Both the position numbers and the translations under genes were made by a program. Of a stretch of 64,000 nt of DNA, positions 8,526 through 17,051 are shown in pieces. This stretch comes from JAMXLO01 sp963696645 (GTDB taxonomy: Bacteria > Pseudomonadota > Alphaproteobacteria > Acetobacterales > Acetobacteraceae): NCBI GenBank assembly GCA_963696645.1, contig CAVOKY010000011.1, positions 372,001-436,000 on the forward strand, given 5' to 3'. The notes beneath the pieces are model-generated. The model was not told where the DNA came from. It worked only from the letters and a program-made list of their open reading frames with translations, and ran no database searches. Every line of letters starts with the position of its first letter. The stretch's first letter is position 1.

Positions 8526-8614
8526 AGTTCTTACGCGGCGGGCCGCTCCGTCGACGTCCAGTTAACGTAGATGTGTAGCCGCGCGGTAATGCACGGTCTC
8601 TGGCAGGCCTCCGA

Positions 8615-8791
8615 TCACCACGAACGCCGCGCCGGCATCGGCGGTTCGATCCGTTCGGCCAGCTCCACCGTCTCGATCGCCCTGCGCTGCTGCTCCACAA
8701 CGGCCGCGATGGCTTGGCCTTCCTCGTGGCTGAGTTCGCCGCGCCCGATCGCGCCAAGGATCGCGCGGTCGCCCTGGCGCGGCTCGGGCGG
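8615..8791 (-). pseudogene. DUF5681-type C-terminal remnant
   Basis: The minus strand encodes GDRAILGAIGRGELSHEEGQ followed by AIAAVVEQQRRAIETVELAERIE. This is like the C-terminal helix pair of DUF5681 proteins, which occur in mobile and accessory DNA. No N-terminal part is found upstream, where the reading frame continues into unrelated sequence. It is treated as a decayed fragment. The assignment rests on motif resemblance only. Confidence 0.45.
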
Positions 8792-9064
8792 GGCAGTCAC
8801 GGCCCATGACTCGCGAGTTTTACGGAGTGCACGACCTGTGGAGAAACCTGCCCCAAAGCTAAACATACCTGCCACCGCCAGTTCAGGACGGACCGACCGA
8901 AGAAAGCAAAACGCATTGCACAAGAATGCGGTCGGGAGAAGCTGTGCTATATGCAAGCGGTGGGGCGGCCACCGCGGCCGCCGCGCGGTCGATCAACGCC
9001 GAGCCTATCCGGCCGCACCCTTCAACAGCCCAAGCGACCTAAGGTTTGTCGCGAGGAGCACTCC

Positions 9065-10018
9065 ATGGACCCAAAGCGATCTAATCATCCGCAGCGCCAG
9101 CTCCCAGGCGCCAAGCAGCCGAAGACCAACGCGCCAGCCCAGCACCCTCGGCCCTCGACCCCGATACCCCCGGTCAAGTGGGCCAACAATACGGCAGCAG
9201 TCCAGCGCCAGCCAGTGGCCTCAACCCAGACAAATCGGCCAACAGTGCCAATTCCCTCGGTGCGAATGCCTCACTCCCACCCCATAGCCTCGTCCATCCA
9301 GCGCATGGGTGAGGACGACGACTTCGAGGTTCCACAGGCGTACCGCCCACGGCCATTGCCCACGTTATGGGATTGGATCGAAGGGCCGCTGCGCCGCCGG
9401 GAGGAGTACGAGCGCAATTACCCGACCCAGGTCGCCACCATCACCGATATTCCGGTGGCGGTACCACAACAGGTCGTCGTCGTGCCAGGTCACGTGCCGC
9501 AGCCGCAGCCGCAGCATGTCGCGCGCGTGCCAAGGATTGTAACGATTGAAACACTATTGAAAAAGGGGGCGAGCGACGAACTCTCGACGGCACTCAAAAG
9601 CAAATACGGCGAGGAACTCGGCCGAGAGATGTCGAGGCAGATGAAAATCAAGCCCACAACAAGCGAGTCGGCCCTGAAGAAACAGGCAGAGACAAAGATA
9701 CGTCAAAGGGGGGAGAGCCAATATGAAAGCGAAGGTAAATCGACTGGTAGTGGCTCACGCGGTCTGAACGTGAAGGGGAAACAAGTTTCCAATATACAGC
9801 ATGGAACCGGCGGGGGATTTCGAGCGGGAGTGCCTTCATTGTGGCACGTACACTTCGATCATGTGAAATGGGGTACGAGCCAAAATACGCGGATCAATTT
9901 CACGGGTAGAACAAAACAAGCCATACTTGCTGACTTCAATTCCCTACAGCCGGCAGCAACATCAGCAAATCGTCCATCATGGGACACCTGTCATCAATGG
10001 ATGCTAGCCAACCTGTAA
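9065..10018 (+). CDS. Orphan protein, proline-rich N-terminus, unknown C-terminal domain
   Basis: The ATG at 9065 has a strong GAGGAG six bases upstream (9053-9058) and gives 317 residues. Residues 1-75 are proline/glutamine-rich and lack hydrophobic segments. SIQRMGEDDDFEVP is like the linker found before cargo domains in some contractile-system payload proteins. The middle (about 165-245) is charged and probably helical or coiled. The last 60 residues (WHVHFDHVKWGTSQNTRINF onward) are a compact, aromatic- and histidine-rich region that could be an effector or nuclease-like domain. No family was recognised. Composition is less GC-rich than the core genes, fitting recent acquisition. Confidence 0.6.
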   Translation: MDPKRSNHPQRQLPGAKQPKTNAPAQHPRPSTPIPPVKWANNTAAVQRQPVASTQTNRPTVPIPSVRMPHSHPIASSIQRMGEDDDFEVPQAYRPRPLPTLWDWIEGPLRRREEYERNYPTQVATITDIPVAVPQQVVVVPGHVPQPQPQHVARVPRIVTIETLLKKGASDELSTALKSKYGEELGREMSRQMKIKPTTSESALKKQAETKIRQRGESQYESEGKSTGSGSRGLNVKGKQVSNIQHGTGGGFRAGVPSLWHVHFDHVKWGTSQNTRINFTGRTKQAILADFNSLQPAATSANRPSWDTCHQWMLANL

Positions 10019-10391
10019 TAAACCAAGAGGCTGGGGTTTCAGGGTCTTCTGCGCAAGGAAGGCCACCGAGAGGAGATCTGCGATGAACACGAGCAGGCCT
10101 CCACAGCTGATCGCGTGAAGCTGCCGGAGATTTAAACGATCGTTATGGATTAGGTGGACCGACAAATCGGCCCGGCCGGTCTGGAGACGTTCCAGACCGC
10201 GCGCCGTGCGGATTATGCCGGTCTGTTCATCAGTGAATTCATTGCCGGTGAAGGGGAGAGGCGAACGCCTCAACGTGGCTGGATCGCGAGAATTATGCGC
10301 TACGGCGCCCCTGTTCCGGCCTGCTGATATATTGCTGGCTGAAAACAATGATAGTAACCTTGCATGATGACGCACGAAGAGAGAAGCCGGC
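10019..10391. other. Intergenic region with a perfect hairpin
   Basis: No gene is recognised here. The only clear structure is GGTCTGGA (10178-10185), a five-base loop and TCCAGACC (10191-10198). It lacks a T-run, so it is not a classical terminator; it could be an operator or an RNA hairpin upstream of the fusion gene. Confidence 0.5.
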
Positions 10392-12194
10392 ATGGTCGCC
10401 CAATCGGAGTCAATCGATCCGAGCTGCCGCATCGCGCCGACAGCGCGCATTCACCCTGGCGTCGTGCTAGGGCGGAACGTTAGCATCGAGGATTACTGTA
10501 TCATAGGCTATCCGCCTAAAGGTGAGATTGGCCGCTCGCAGACCACCTTGCTAGGCGATGATACGATTGTACGCACTCACTCGGTCGTCTATGCTGGCGT
10601 GCGGATTGGACGCGGTTGTCATCTTGGCCATAGCGTTTGGGTACGAGAACACACGGTGCTGGGCGACCACGTTTCCATCGGAACAGATACGTTGGTCGAA
10701 CACCATTGCCAGATCGGCGACGGGGTGCGGGTGCAGGGCAAGGTCGGCCTTGGTGAGTATACGATTGTGGAGGAGGGAGCGTGGATCGGCCCTGCCGTCA
10801 CGACGACGAACGTGCTCCATCCGACCTGCGAACGGGCCAAGGAATGCCTGGCCGGCCCGATCATCCGTGCGGGTGCCATTGTCGGCGCAGGCGCGGTCAT
10901 CTCACCCGATGTCGAAATAGGTGAGCGCGCGTTTGTCGGCTCGGGGAGCGTCGTCGTAAAGTCGGTGGAAGACGGCGCTGTCATGTTTGGCAATCCCGCG
11001 CGGCGGGTGGGAATGACGTCCAATATGACCTGCCCGTACGATATGCTCGAGGATGGAAAGAGCCCATACGACCCAGGTCTTCCGACGCGGGCCCTACGCG
11101 TCCCGTCGACCGATCCTGCAGCCGAGCACCAAGCACATAAGCAGGAATTCCGTCTTGCCATTGACCGGGTAATCCTGAGCGGCCGATTCCGTGATGAGGA
11201 GCGGACGCGCGTGTTTGAGCGGCGTTTCGGTGAGACGGTCGGGCTTGATCATGTTCGCTCGGTCGGCAGCGAACTTGCGGGGCTCTGGCTGGCACTCGCC
11301 GCACTTGGGATCGGCCCAGGCGACGAGGTAGTTTGCGCCGCCTATGGCCCGGCCAACGTGGCACAAGCGATCAGACTGACGGGCGCTCGACCGGTATTTG
11401 CCGAGATTGATCCTCGCCGCTATTCACTCGACCTGGACACCTTGGGTGCGCAATGCACGACGCGCACGAAAGCGATCATCGCGTCCAACCTGCACGGGCA
11501 CTATGGGCAGATAGTCAAGCTGCGCGGGATCGCGGATCGGCTTGGACTCTGGCTGGTTGAGAACGCGGGTCAGGCGCCTGACACGTTGGGCAATGACATG
11601 TCTGGCGAGCCGGGTGCCCACGTCGTGTGCGTTTCGTTCGAGCCGAGCGGCACGCTTGGGGGTTACGGCTCGGGCGGCGCGGTTTGCACTCAGGACGCCG
11701 GTCTGGCTGAGCACATCACATGGCTGCGCGATGGGGGTGTCTCGACCGCATTCGCCGGCACCGGTGCCCTCGATGCACTGCAATGCGCGGTGCTCGACGC
11801 GAAGCTACCGCATCTGGCGGACGGAACTCAGGCACGACGAGATATCGCGGACCGATATATCGAAATGCTTGGTGATCTGCCGCTAGTGCTGCCCGATGTC
11901 ACATCGCATGTATTTCATCGCTTTGTGGTACGGACCGCAAACGCCGCGGCACTTGGTGCGCATTTGCGCGACCGGGGCATTGAGGCGCAGATGGATTCGT
12001 CAATTCCGCTGCATCTCGCCCCGGCCATGGCGGAACTAGGTTATAAGGCAGGCAATCTGCCAATAACGGAAGCGCTCGTGCCTGAACTGCTCTGCTTGCC
12101 AATCTACGCGGAACTGACGCCACGTCAGTCCGAATACGTCATTGCCAGTGTGCGTGCGTTCTTTGAGAAAGCCTCAGGTCAGCCTGAAGCGTAA
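10392..12194 (+). CDS. LbetaH acyltransferase fused to a DegT-type aminotransferase-like domain lacking the PLP lysine
   Basis: The 600-residue protein has two parts. Residues about 5-205 form a left-handed beta-helix of hexapeptide repeats (for example VVLGRNVSIEDYCIIG) ending in GNPARRVG, as in sugar N-acyltransferases. Residues about 235-595 have the DegT/DnrJ/EryC1/StrS fold. Where active aminotransferases have an E-D-x-x-Q motif, this protein has VENAGQ (Asn391 replaces the pyridine-binding Asp). Where the Schiff-base lysine is expected it has EPSGTLGGYG (Gly420-Thr421). The C-terminal half is therefore probably not a PLP aminotransferase, and may be a binding or scaffold domain. The gene converges on a FAAL-desaturase-ACP operon, so an acyl-ACP donor for the LbetaH domain is conceivable. 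Confidence 0.8.
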   Translation: MVAQSESIDPSCRIAPTARIHPGVVLGRNVSIEDYCIIGYPPKGEIGRSQTTLLGDDTIVRTHSVVYAGVRIGRGCHLGHSVWVREHTVLGDHVSIGTDTLVEHHCQIGDGVRVQGKVGLGEYTIVEEGAWIGPAVTTTNVLHPTCERAKECLAGPIIRAGAIVGAGAVISPDVEIGERAFVGSGSVVVKSVEDGAVMFGNPARRVGMTSNMTCPYDMLEDGKSPYDPGLPTRALRVPSTDPAAEHQAHKQEFRLAIDRVILSGRFRDEERTRVFERRFGETVGLDHVRSVGSELAGLWLALAALGIGPGDEVVCAAYGPANVAQAIRLTGARPVFAEIDPRRYSLDLDTLGAQCTTRTKAIIASNLHGHYGQIVKLRGIADRLGLWLVENAGQAPDTLGNDMSGEPGAHVVCVSFEPSGTLGGYGSGGAVCTQDAGLAEHITWLRDGGVSTAFAGTGALDALQCAVLDAKLPHLADGTQARRDIADRYIEMLGDLPLVLPDVTSHVFHRFVVRTANAAALGAHLRDRGIEAQMDSSIPLHLAPAMAELGYKAGNLPITEALVPELLCLPIYAELTPRQSEYVIASVRAFFEKASGQPEA

Positions 12195-12222
12195 GCACGG
12201 AGGAAGAGCAGTAGCGCGCAGC

Positions 12223-13953
12223 TTAGACAGAGGCGATCGCTGGCACGACCCCATCACGGATCATCGCCTGGCATCGGTGGCGCTGAACTTTGCCGCTGGA
12301 GGTGCGCGGGATTGATTTTGGGCGAACGAAGTACACTCGCTTAGGAACGATCTCATGCTCGAACGCCAGCTCACGATCGATGGCGTCCCGCAGCGCGGCC
12401 AAGTCCTGTATGAGCCCCGATTGGACCTCGACGAGTAGGTAGACAAGCTCCTTTCCGTCTTCGTCGACCGATACTGCTACACATCCGTTCGCGAGAAAGT
12501 TCGGATCGGTCCTGGCAACAGTGGCCTCAAGGTCCTCGGGATAATGATTTCGGCCGTTGATGATAATCAAATCCTTCCGCCGTCCCGTTATGTAGAGTTC
12601 GTGATCAGCAATGAAACCGAGATCGCCGGTGCGGAAAAACTGCTTGCCGTCGCCCTGGCCGTGCATGCGTGCCGCAAAATCATGCTCGGTCGGCAATTGT
12701 CGCCAATATCCGGACGCTACATCCTTACCGGCAATCCATATCTCGCCGACTGTCGTATCCGGTTGTTCCAGCCCAGTTTCAGGATCAACGATACGTACGT
12801 CGTGACCCGGCAGCGCGCTACCACAACCGACGAATAACGGACGTCGCCCATTGATCGTATCGGTCCGCTCCTTTCGGGCAGGTGCGGCGAAGCGCGGCGG
12901 CTCGGCCACTCTCCCTCCAGTGACGATCAACGTGCCCTCAGCGAGTCCGTAGCATGGATAAAACGCCGTGCGGCGAAATCCTGCTGGCGCAAAATACGCA
13001 CTGAACCGCTCGATCGTTTGGAAACGAACTCGCTCAGCGCCGTTGAACGCTACCCTCCAGGTGGAAAGATCCAGCGTTGCACGCTGTTCCGGAGTGATGG
13101 CGTCTACGCAGAGATCGAACGCGAAATTCGGGCCGCCGCTGGTCGTGGCCTGATGACGACTGATCGTGTGCAGCCAGCGGATCGGCTGTTTGAGGAAGTG
13201 CATCGGAGGCATCAGCACGGAGCGGCAGCCGGCGTAAAGCGGTTGCAGCAGATTGCCGATCAGTCCCATGTCGTGAAATAGTGGCAGCCAAACGACGACA
13301 ACGGAATCCGCATTGTGCTCGAACGCGATCCGCAAACGCTCCGAATTGTAGAGTATGTTGTTATGCCTCAGTTGCACGCCTTTCGGCGCGCCCGTAGAAC
13401 CGGATGTGTATTGCAGCATCGCCAGATCGTCGGCGTGTGTTTGCGGCTCGTGCCATTCTTCTGCCTGCTCTATGAGCACGTCATCGATATCAAGCCACTC
13501 GACACCGCTCAACTCCCCTGTCTGCTGACGACAGAAGGTAACTCGGGCGGTCATGCTCCGCTCAAACAACACAATGGCAGGGGTACAATCCTGAGCGATG
13601 GCGCTGACACGCTCAACCCGGCGGTTGCGATGCGGGGGATAGACTGGCACAGCGATCACACCCGCATACAAGCACGCAAAGAATGCGACCACGAAGCCCG
13701 GCCCGGTGTCGAACAGGAGCAGGGCGCGCTCCCCCGCCAGCTTGCGCCGCTGCAATGACGCGGCGATCGCCCGTGCCCGCATATCGAGATCGAGATATGA
13801 GAACGCTGCCTCATGACCCGAAGCGCCGCTGACGAACGTGCAGGCCAGCATGTCCGGCACCATGACGGCACGCCGACGGAGGATGTCTCGCAATGTTTGG
13901 AAATCACCGTCGCCACGCGGGGTAAGCACGGTGCGTTCAGTCTCGCCGTGCAA
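12223..13953 (-). CDS. Fatty acyl-AMP ligase (FAAL)
   Basis: The 576-residue enzyme belongs to the ANL superfamily. The P-loop is YTSGSTGAPKGV, the A-motif region is NGAERV, and the hinge region is TGDLGFI...GRRKDLIIINGRNHYPED. The lysine-containing end PRTSSGKVQRHRC is intact. The GRNHYPED segment and the extended middle are typical of fatty acyl-AMP ligases rather than CoA ligases. The enzyme would activate a free fatty acid as acyl-AMP and load it on a carrier protein. It is the last gene of a minus-strand set with a desaturase and an ACP, separated from the desaturase by 17 bases. Confidence 0.92.
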   Translation of the reverse strand: MHGETERTVLTPRGDGDFQTLRDILRRRAVMVPDMLACTFVSGASGHEAAFSYLDLDMRARAIAASLQRRKLAGERALLLFDTGPGFVVAFFACLYAGVIAVPVYPPHRNRRVERVSAIAQDCTPAIVLFERSMTARVTFCRQQTGELSGVEWLDIDDVLIEQAEEWHEPQTHADDLAMLQYTSGSTGAPKGVQLRHNNILYNSERLRIAFEHNADSVVVVWLPLFHDMGLIGNLLQPLYAGCRSVLMPPMHFLKQPIRWLHTISRHQATTSGGPNFAFDLCVDAITPEQRATLDLSTWRVAFNGAERVRFQTIERFSAYFAPAGFRRTAFYPCYGLAEGTLIVTGGRVAEPPRFAAPARKERTDTINGRRPLFVGCGSALPGHDVRIVDPETGLEQPDTTVGEIWIAGKDVASGYWRQLPTEHDFAARMHGQGDGKQFFRTGDLGFIADHELYITGRRKDLIIINGRNHYPEDLEATVARTDPNFLANGCVAVSVDEDGKELVYLLVEVQSGLIQDLAALRDAIDRELAFEHEIVPKRVYFVRPKSIPRTSSGKVQRHRCQAMIRDGVVPAIASV

Positions 13954-13970
13954 ACTTTACCGGCGCTGCG

Positions 13971-14981
13971 TCATGAGTTGGACCTACTCGAAGAGCTTGC
14001 CAATCGCCCAAGAGTATAAGCGCGCTCTAATTCGGTGCGGCTTGGGAGCTTAACGTCCCACACCAATCCGAGACGGCGCAGGAGGCGCAACGTGCAATAG
14101 GCCAGATCGGGCTCCCACCAGCGTAGGCCGTGCGCGGCCGAGGAGGGGAAGGCATGATGGTTGTTCTGATTGCCGTCGCCGAACGTGACCAGCGCGATCC
14201 ACCAATTATTCGCACTCAGATCCTTCGCTCGGCCGGGAAATGGTCGGCTGCCGAACATATGGCACACCGAGGCCACGCACCAGTAGAGCTGATTAACGGC
14301 GAACATGCGCACGAGGCCGCCCCATAGAAACCCGACAAGCGCGCCCTGCCAACCGCCAATGAATGCCCAGCCAACCAGCGCCGGCAACAGCAATCCGCCC
14401 AACACCAACGCAGTGTAATGCCTGTGCAACCAGAACGCGACGGGGTCCCTGAGCAGATTGATGACGAAGCGGCTCCAGGGTGTTTCATCACGCCCGAACA
14501 TCCAGGCGATATGGCTGTGCCACAATCCACGCAGCCGCCCGAGCGTGTCGTCGCCATGCAGTCGGGGGGAATGCGGATCCTCCTGTGTGTCGCTGAAGGC
14601 GTGATGCCGGCTGTGGTCGTGGACCCAACTTAGCAGCGGCCCCTGTCCGCTGATCGAGCCGAGTAATCCGAGCACGAAGCGCATTGGGTCACTGGTTTTG
14701 AACGCGTTGTGCGTGAACAAGCGATGGTAGCCTAGCGTCACGCCGAGCAGCGAGAGGATGTAGAACACCACAAAGATCGTTATCTCGACAGGCCTCACGC
14801 CGCGAATGAGTGCTTGCCCGACCGCCAGGAGCACGCCAATCAACGGCACGAGGACGGTCAGGAAGGCAAATACCTGTCGGCGTGTCGGAGGCTCGAAACC
14901 TCGGCGCTCGACCCCGTAGTGCGACCGCTCCAATTGTCCCCGGTCAGGCTGAGTGACGTTCCTCACGGCATCCACCATCAA
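13971..14981 (-). CDS. Membrane fatty acid desaturase (acyl-CoA/acyl-ACP desaturase type)
   Basis: The 336-residue protein has four or more hydrophobic segments and the three histidine boxes of the SCD-type diiron desaturases: HRLFTH (86-91), HDHSRHH (121-127) and NQNNHH (271-276). The first hydrophobic helices start near residue 36. The family inserts a double bond, or a triple bond in acetylenases, in membrane-proximal acyl chains using oxygen and a ferredoxin or cytochrome donor. The position between ACP and FAAL genes suggests a carrier-bound substrate. The exact start is uncertain within the first 30 residues. Confidence 0.92.
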   Translation of the reverse strand: MMVDAVRNVTQPDRGQLERSHYGVERRGFEPPTRRQVFAFLTVLVPLIGVLLAVGQALIRGVRPVEITIFVVFYILSLLGVTLGYHRLFTHNAFKTSDPMRFVLGLLGSISGQGPLLSWVHDHSRHHAFSDTQEDPHSPRLHGDDTLGRLRGLWHSHIAWMFGRDETPWSRFVINLLRDPVAFWLHRHYTALVLGGLLLPALVGWAFIGGWQGALVGFLWGGLVRMFAVNQLYWCVASVCHMFGSRPFPGRAKDLSANNWWIALVTFGDGNQNNHHAFPSSAAHGLRWWEPDLAYCTLRLLRRLGLVWDVKLPSRTELERAYTLGRLASSSSRSNS

Positions 14982-15007
14982 ATAGAACTGGCCGCAATAG
15001 GCGGGCG

Positions 15008-15496
15008 TTACTCAGAGGGCTGGTACGACACACCCTCGCGCAAAGTCTGCAGCATTCGCGCAAGATCGGCGATGGTGGTCGCCTCGAATAGCAACGCCGG
15101 CTCGATTTCAATCGCGAGTTGCGCTTCAATCTCGCCGGCAATCTTTACCAGGGTCAGACTATCAATGCCGAGCGTCCGCAACGATGTATCCCGCCGAAAT
15201 ACCTGGCCGCGACGCAATTTGATCCGCCGCCCCAAAAAGGCTGCCAGATAGTCCGCCAAACCGTCCGCGTCCAGCGGAGCGTCCTCCACAGGGTTGCGAT
15301 CGTTCGTCGTGCGCACCCCGTGCCGCCAAACGTGTCCCATCTTGCCTGTGATGCTCATACGCCCGCTCGAGCGAAGTTTGACCAAGGCCTCGCGCTCATT
15401 GCGAAACACGAAGCTGTGCGCAAACATACCAATCGGGAGTAGTAACGGTCCAGTGATTTTTTCCGTGGGGTCCATAAATCCCATGGACTTGGCCAC
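15008..15496 (-). CDS. Acyl carrier protein with N-terminal extension
   Basis: The C-terminal 90 residues form an acyl carrier domain with the phosphopantetheine site TLGIDSLTLVK (Ser113 if the GTG at 15496 is used). The first 70 residues are not ACP-like. An ATG at codon 47 (MSITGKMG) with a purine-rich GAGCGGG in front is an alternative start and would give a shorter protein. The gene is first in the minus-strand order ACP, desaturase, FAAL, with 26 bases to the desaturase. The ACP probably carries the fatty acid activated by the FAAL. Confidence 0.85.
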   Translation of the reverse strand: MAKSMGFMDPTEKITGPLLLPIGMFAHSFVFRNEREALVKLRSSGRMSITGKMGHVWRHGVRTTNDRNPVEDAPLDADGLADYLAAFLGRRIKLRRGQVFRRDTSLRTLGIDSLTLVKIAGEIEAQLAIEIEPALLFEATTIADLARMLQTLREGVSYQPSE

Positions 15497-15660
15497 TATC
15501 TGAAAGCTTGAACACCTGCGCGGCCACTTTCAGAGCTCCTGATAGCTGCGCCCGACCATCGCGCGCTGCTACCGCGGCGACCCCTGCCGGAACGAACCCG
15601 GGCAGGGCCTCGGCTGACGGCGACGATCAGTCGGCGTGTTCGCCTACATGGAAAACTGCG

Positions 15661-16034
15661 TCACTGATCTGGTGCAGCCCGCTCTTCGATCTCGGCACGC
15701 AGCCGGGAGATCGTCCAGTTGCGCCGGTCGGCCACCGGCGCTTCCAGCAGCGGGGTGGCCACACGCAACGCCGTTGCACTTTTCACCGGCGCCGGGGCGG
15801 GCGCCACATTGGCCTTCAGCGCCGTCGCACCGTCGCGCATGAAGTCGCTGCGCCACAGGTGGACCGTGTCCTCGCGCATACCAAATGCCTCAGCAATGCG
15901 CGGCCTCGTCCAACCGGCCAGCGTCGGCAACACGGCACGGGCACGGTCCGCCTCGCCGCGATCACGCGTGCAGGGAACGCCGTCAGCGCGGCACGTTGGT
16001 CGTCGGTCGCTGAAAGCGGTGCCCAGTCTGTCAT
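15661..16034 (-). pseudogene. IS630-type transposase N-terminal remnant, frameshifted
   Basis: Starting at the ATG at 16034 the product reads MTDWAPLSATDDQRAALTAF. The following helix-turn-helix part RPRIAEAFGMREDTVHLWR is in another frame. This combination is the N-terminal HTH half of IS630-family transposases. The DDE domain is missing, and the frame ends at 15661 after RRNWTISRLRAEIEE. It is an inactive fragment marking the right edge of the accessory island. Confidence 0.65.
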
Positions 16035-16139
16035 CGTCGGCACCTGCAAATCGGTGCCGCCAGGGAAACAATCCGAGAACCGTTGGTCAAGCAGCCAAAT
16101 GCCGCTTAGGCTTGCCGCCGAATTGCCGGAGACCGCGCT

Positions 16140-17051
16140 ATGGAACCGGACCTCGTCACCTATTCGCCGATCCAGCACCGCCCGCCGCTGCGCTGGCCGA
16201 ATGGGGCGCGCGTCGCGCTCTGGGTGGTGCCCAACATCGAGCACTACGAATACCTGCCGAAATTCGTTCGCACGCGCGATCCCTGGCCACGCTCGCCGCA
16301 TCCCGACCTGCTTGGCTACACGCAGCGCGACTACGGCAACCGCGTCGGGCTGTGGCGACTGTTCGATCTCACCGACGCGCTGAACATCCGCTGCACCGTC
16401 AGTCTCAACATGGCGGTGCTGGAACATTTCCCCGAGATTCTCGGTGCCATGGAGTCACGCGGCTGGGAGTACATGTCGCACGGCATCTACAACACCCGCT
16501 ACCACTGGAATTTCTCCAGTGATGAGGAGCGTGCGGCGATGGAGGAATCCAAGGACATCCACCAGCGCCTGACCGGACGACGGCTGCGCGGCTGGTTCAG
16601 CCCGGCGATCACCAACACGCTCGACACGTTCGATCTGGCAGCCGAATGCGGCTACGACTACACGGCCGACCTGTATCATGACGATCAGCCGTTTCCGCTG
16701 AACGTGAAAACCGGAAAACTGCTCTCGATGCCGTATTCGGTCGACCTGAACGACGTGATCCTGCACCGGCGTGGCGAGGAGGCCGCGGAATTCGCCCGCC
16801 AGATCCGCGATCACTTCGATACGGTGTACGAGGAAGGCGCTGAGCAGGGACGCGTGATGTGCATCGCGCTGCATCCCTACTGGGTCGGCCAGCCGCATCG
16901 CATCCGTGCGGTCCGCTCGGCGCTGGAATACGTCTTGTCGCACCCTGGCGTCTGGCAGACCACCGCGGGAGAGATCGCGGACTGGTACAATGCCAACCAT
17001 CTGCCGCTGATCGAAGCGCACCTCGCCGCGCGGGAGGCAGCCAATGGCTGA
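16140..17051 (+). CDS. Polysaccharide deacetylase family protein (PuuE-like), first of a pair
   Basis: The 303 residues match the NodB-like deacetylase fold in its PuuE/allantoinase-like form. The N-terminal segment RWPNGARVALWVVPNIEHYE, the VGLWRLFDLTDALNI region and the MSHGIYNTRYHWNF metal-side loop are typical. The C-terminal ALHPYWVGQPHRIRAVRSAL motif carries the conserved histidines. These enzymes hydrolyse C-N bonds in small amides or sugars. There is no signal peptide, so it acts in the cytoplasm. Its stop overlaps the start of a paralogous deacetylase by eight bases, indicating an operon and perhaps a heteromer. Confidence 0.88.
   Translation: MEPDLVTYSPIQHRPPLRWPNGARVALWVVPNIEHYEYLPKFVRTRDPWPRSPHPDLLGYTQRDYGNRVGLWRLFDLTDALNIRCTVSLNMAVLEHFPEILGAMESRGWEYMSHGIYNTRYHWNFSSDEERAAMEESKDIHQRLTGRRLRGWFSPAITNTLDTFDLAAECGYDYTADLYHDDQPFPLNVKTGKLLSMPYSVDLNDVILHRRGEEAAEFARQIRDHFDTVYEEGAEQGRVMCIALHPYWVGQPHRIRAVRSALEYVLSHPGVWQTTAGEIADWYNANHLPLIEAHLAAREAANG

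Noticed and set aside
8045..8578. Intact 177-residue membrane protein in a single frame
   Set aside because: After about residue 98 this frame loses the conserved channel sequence, which continues in the neighbouring frame; it is a frameshift product.
12223..15496. NRPS/PKS biosynthetic cluster
   Set aside because: FAAL and ACP occur, but there is no condensation, ketosynthase or adenylation module nearby, so only the three-gene unit is claimed.
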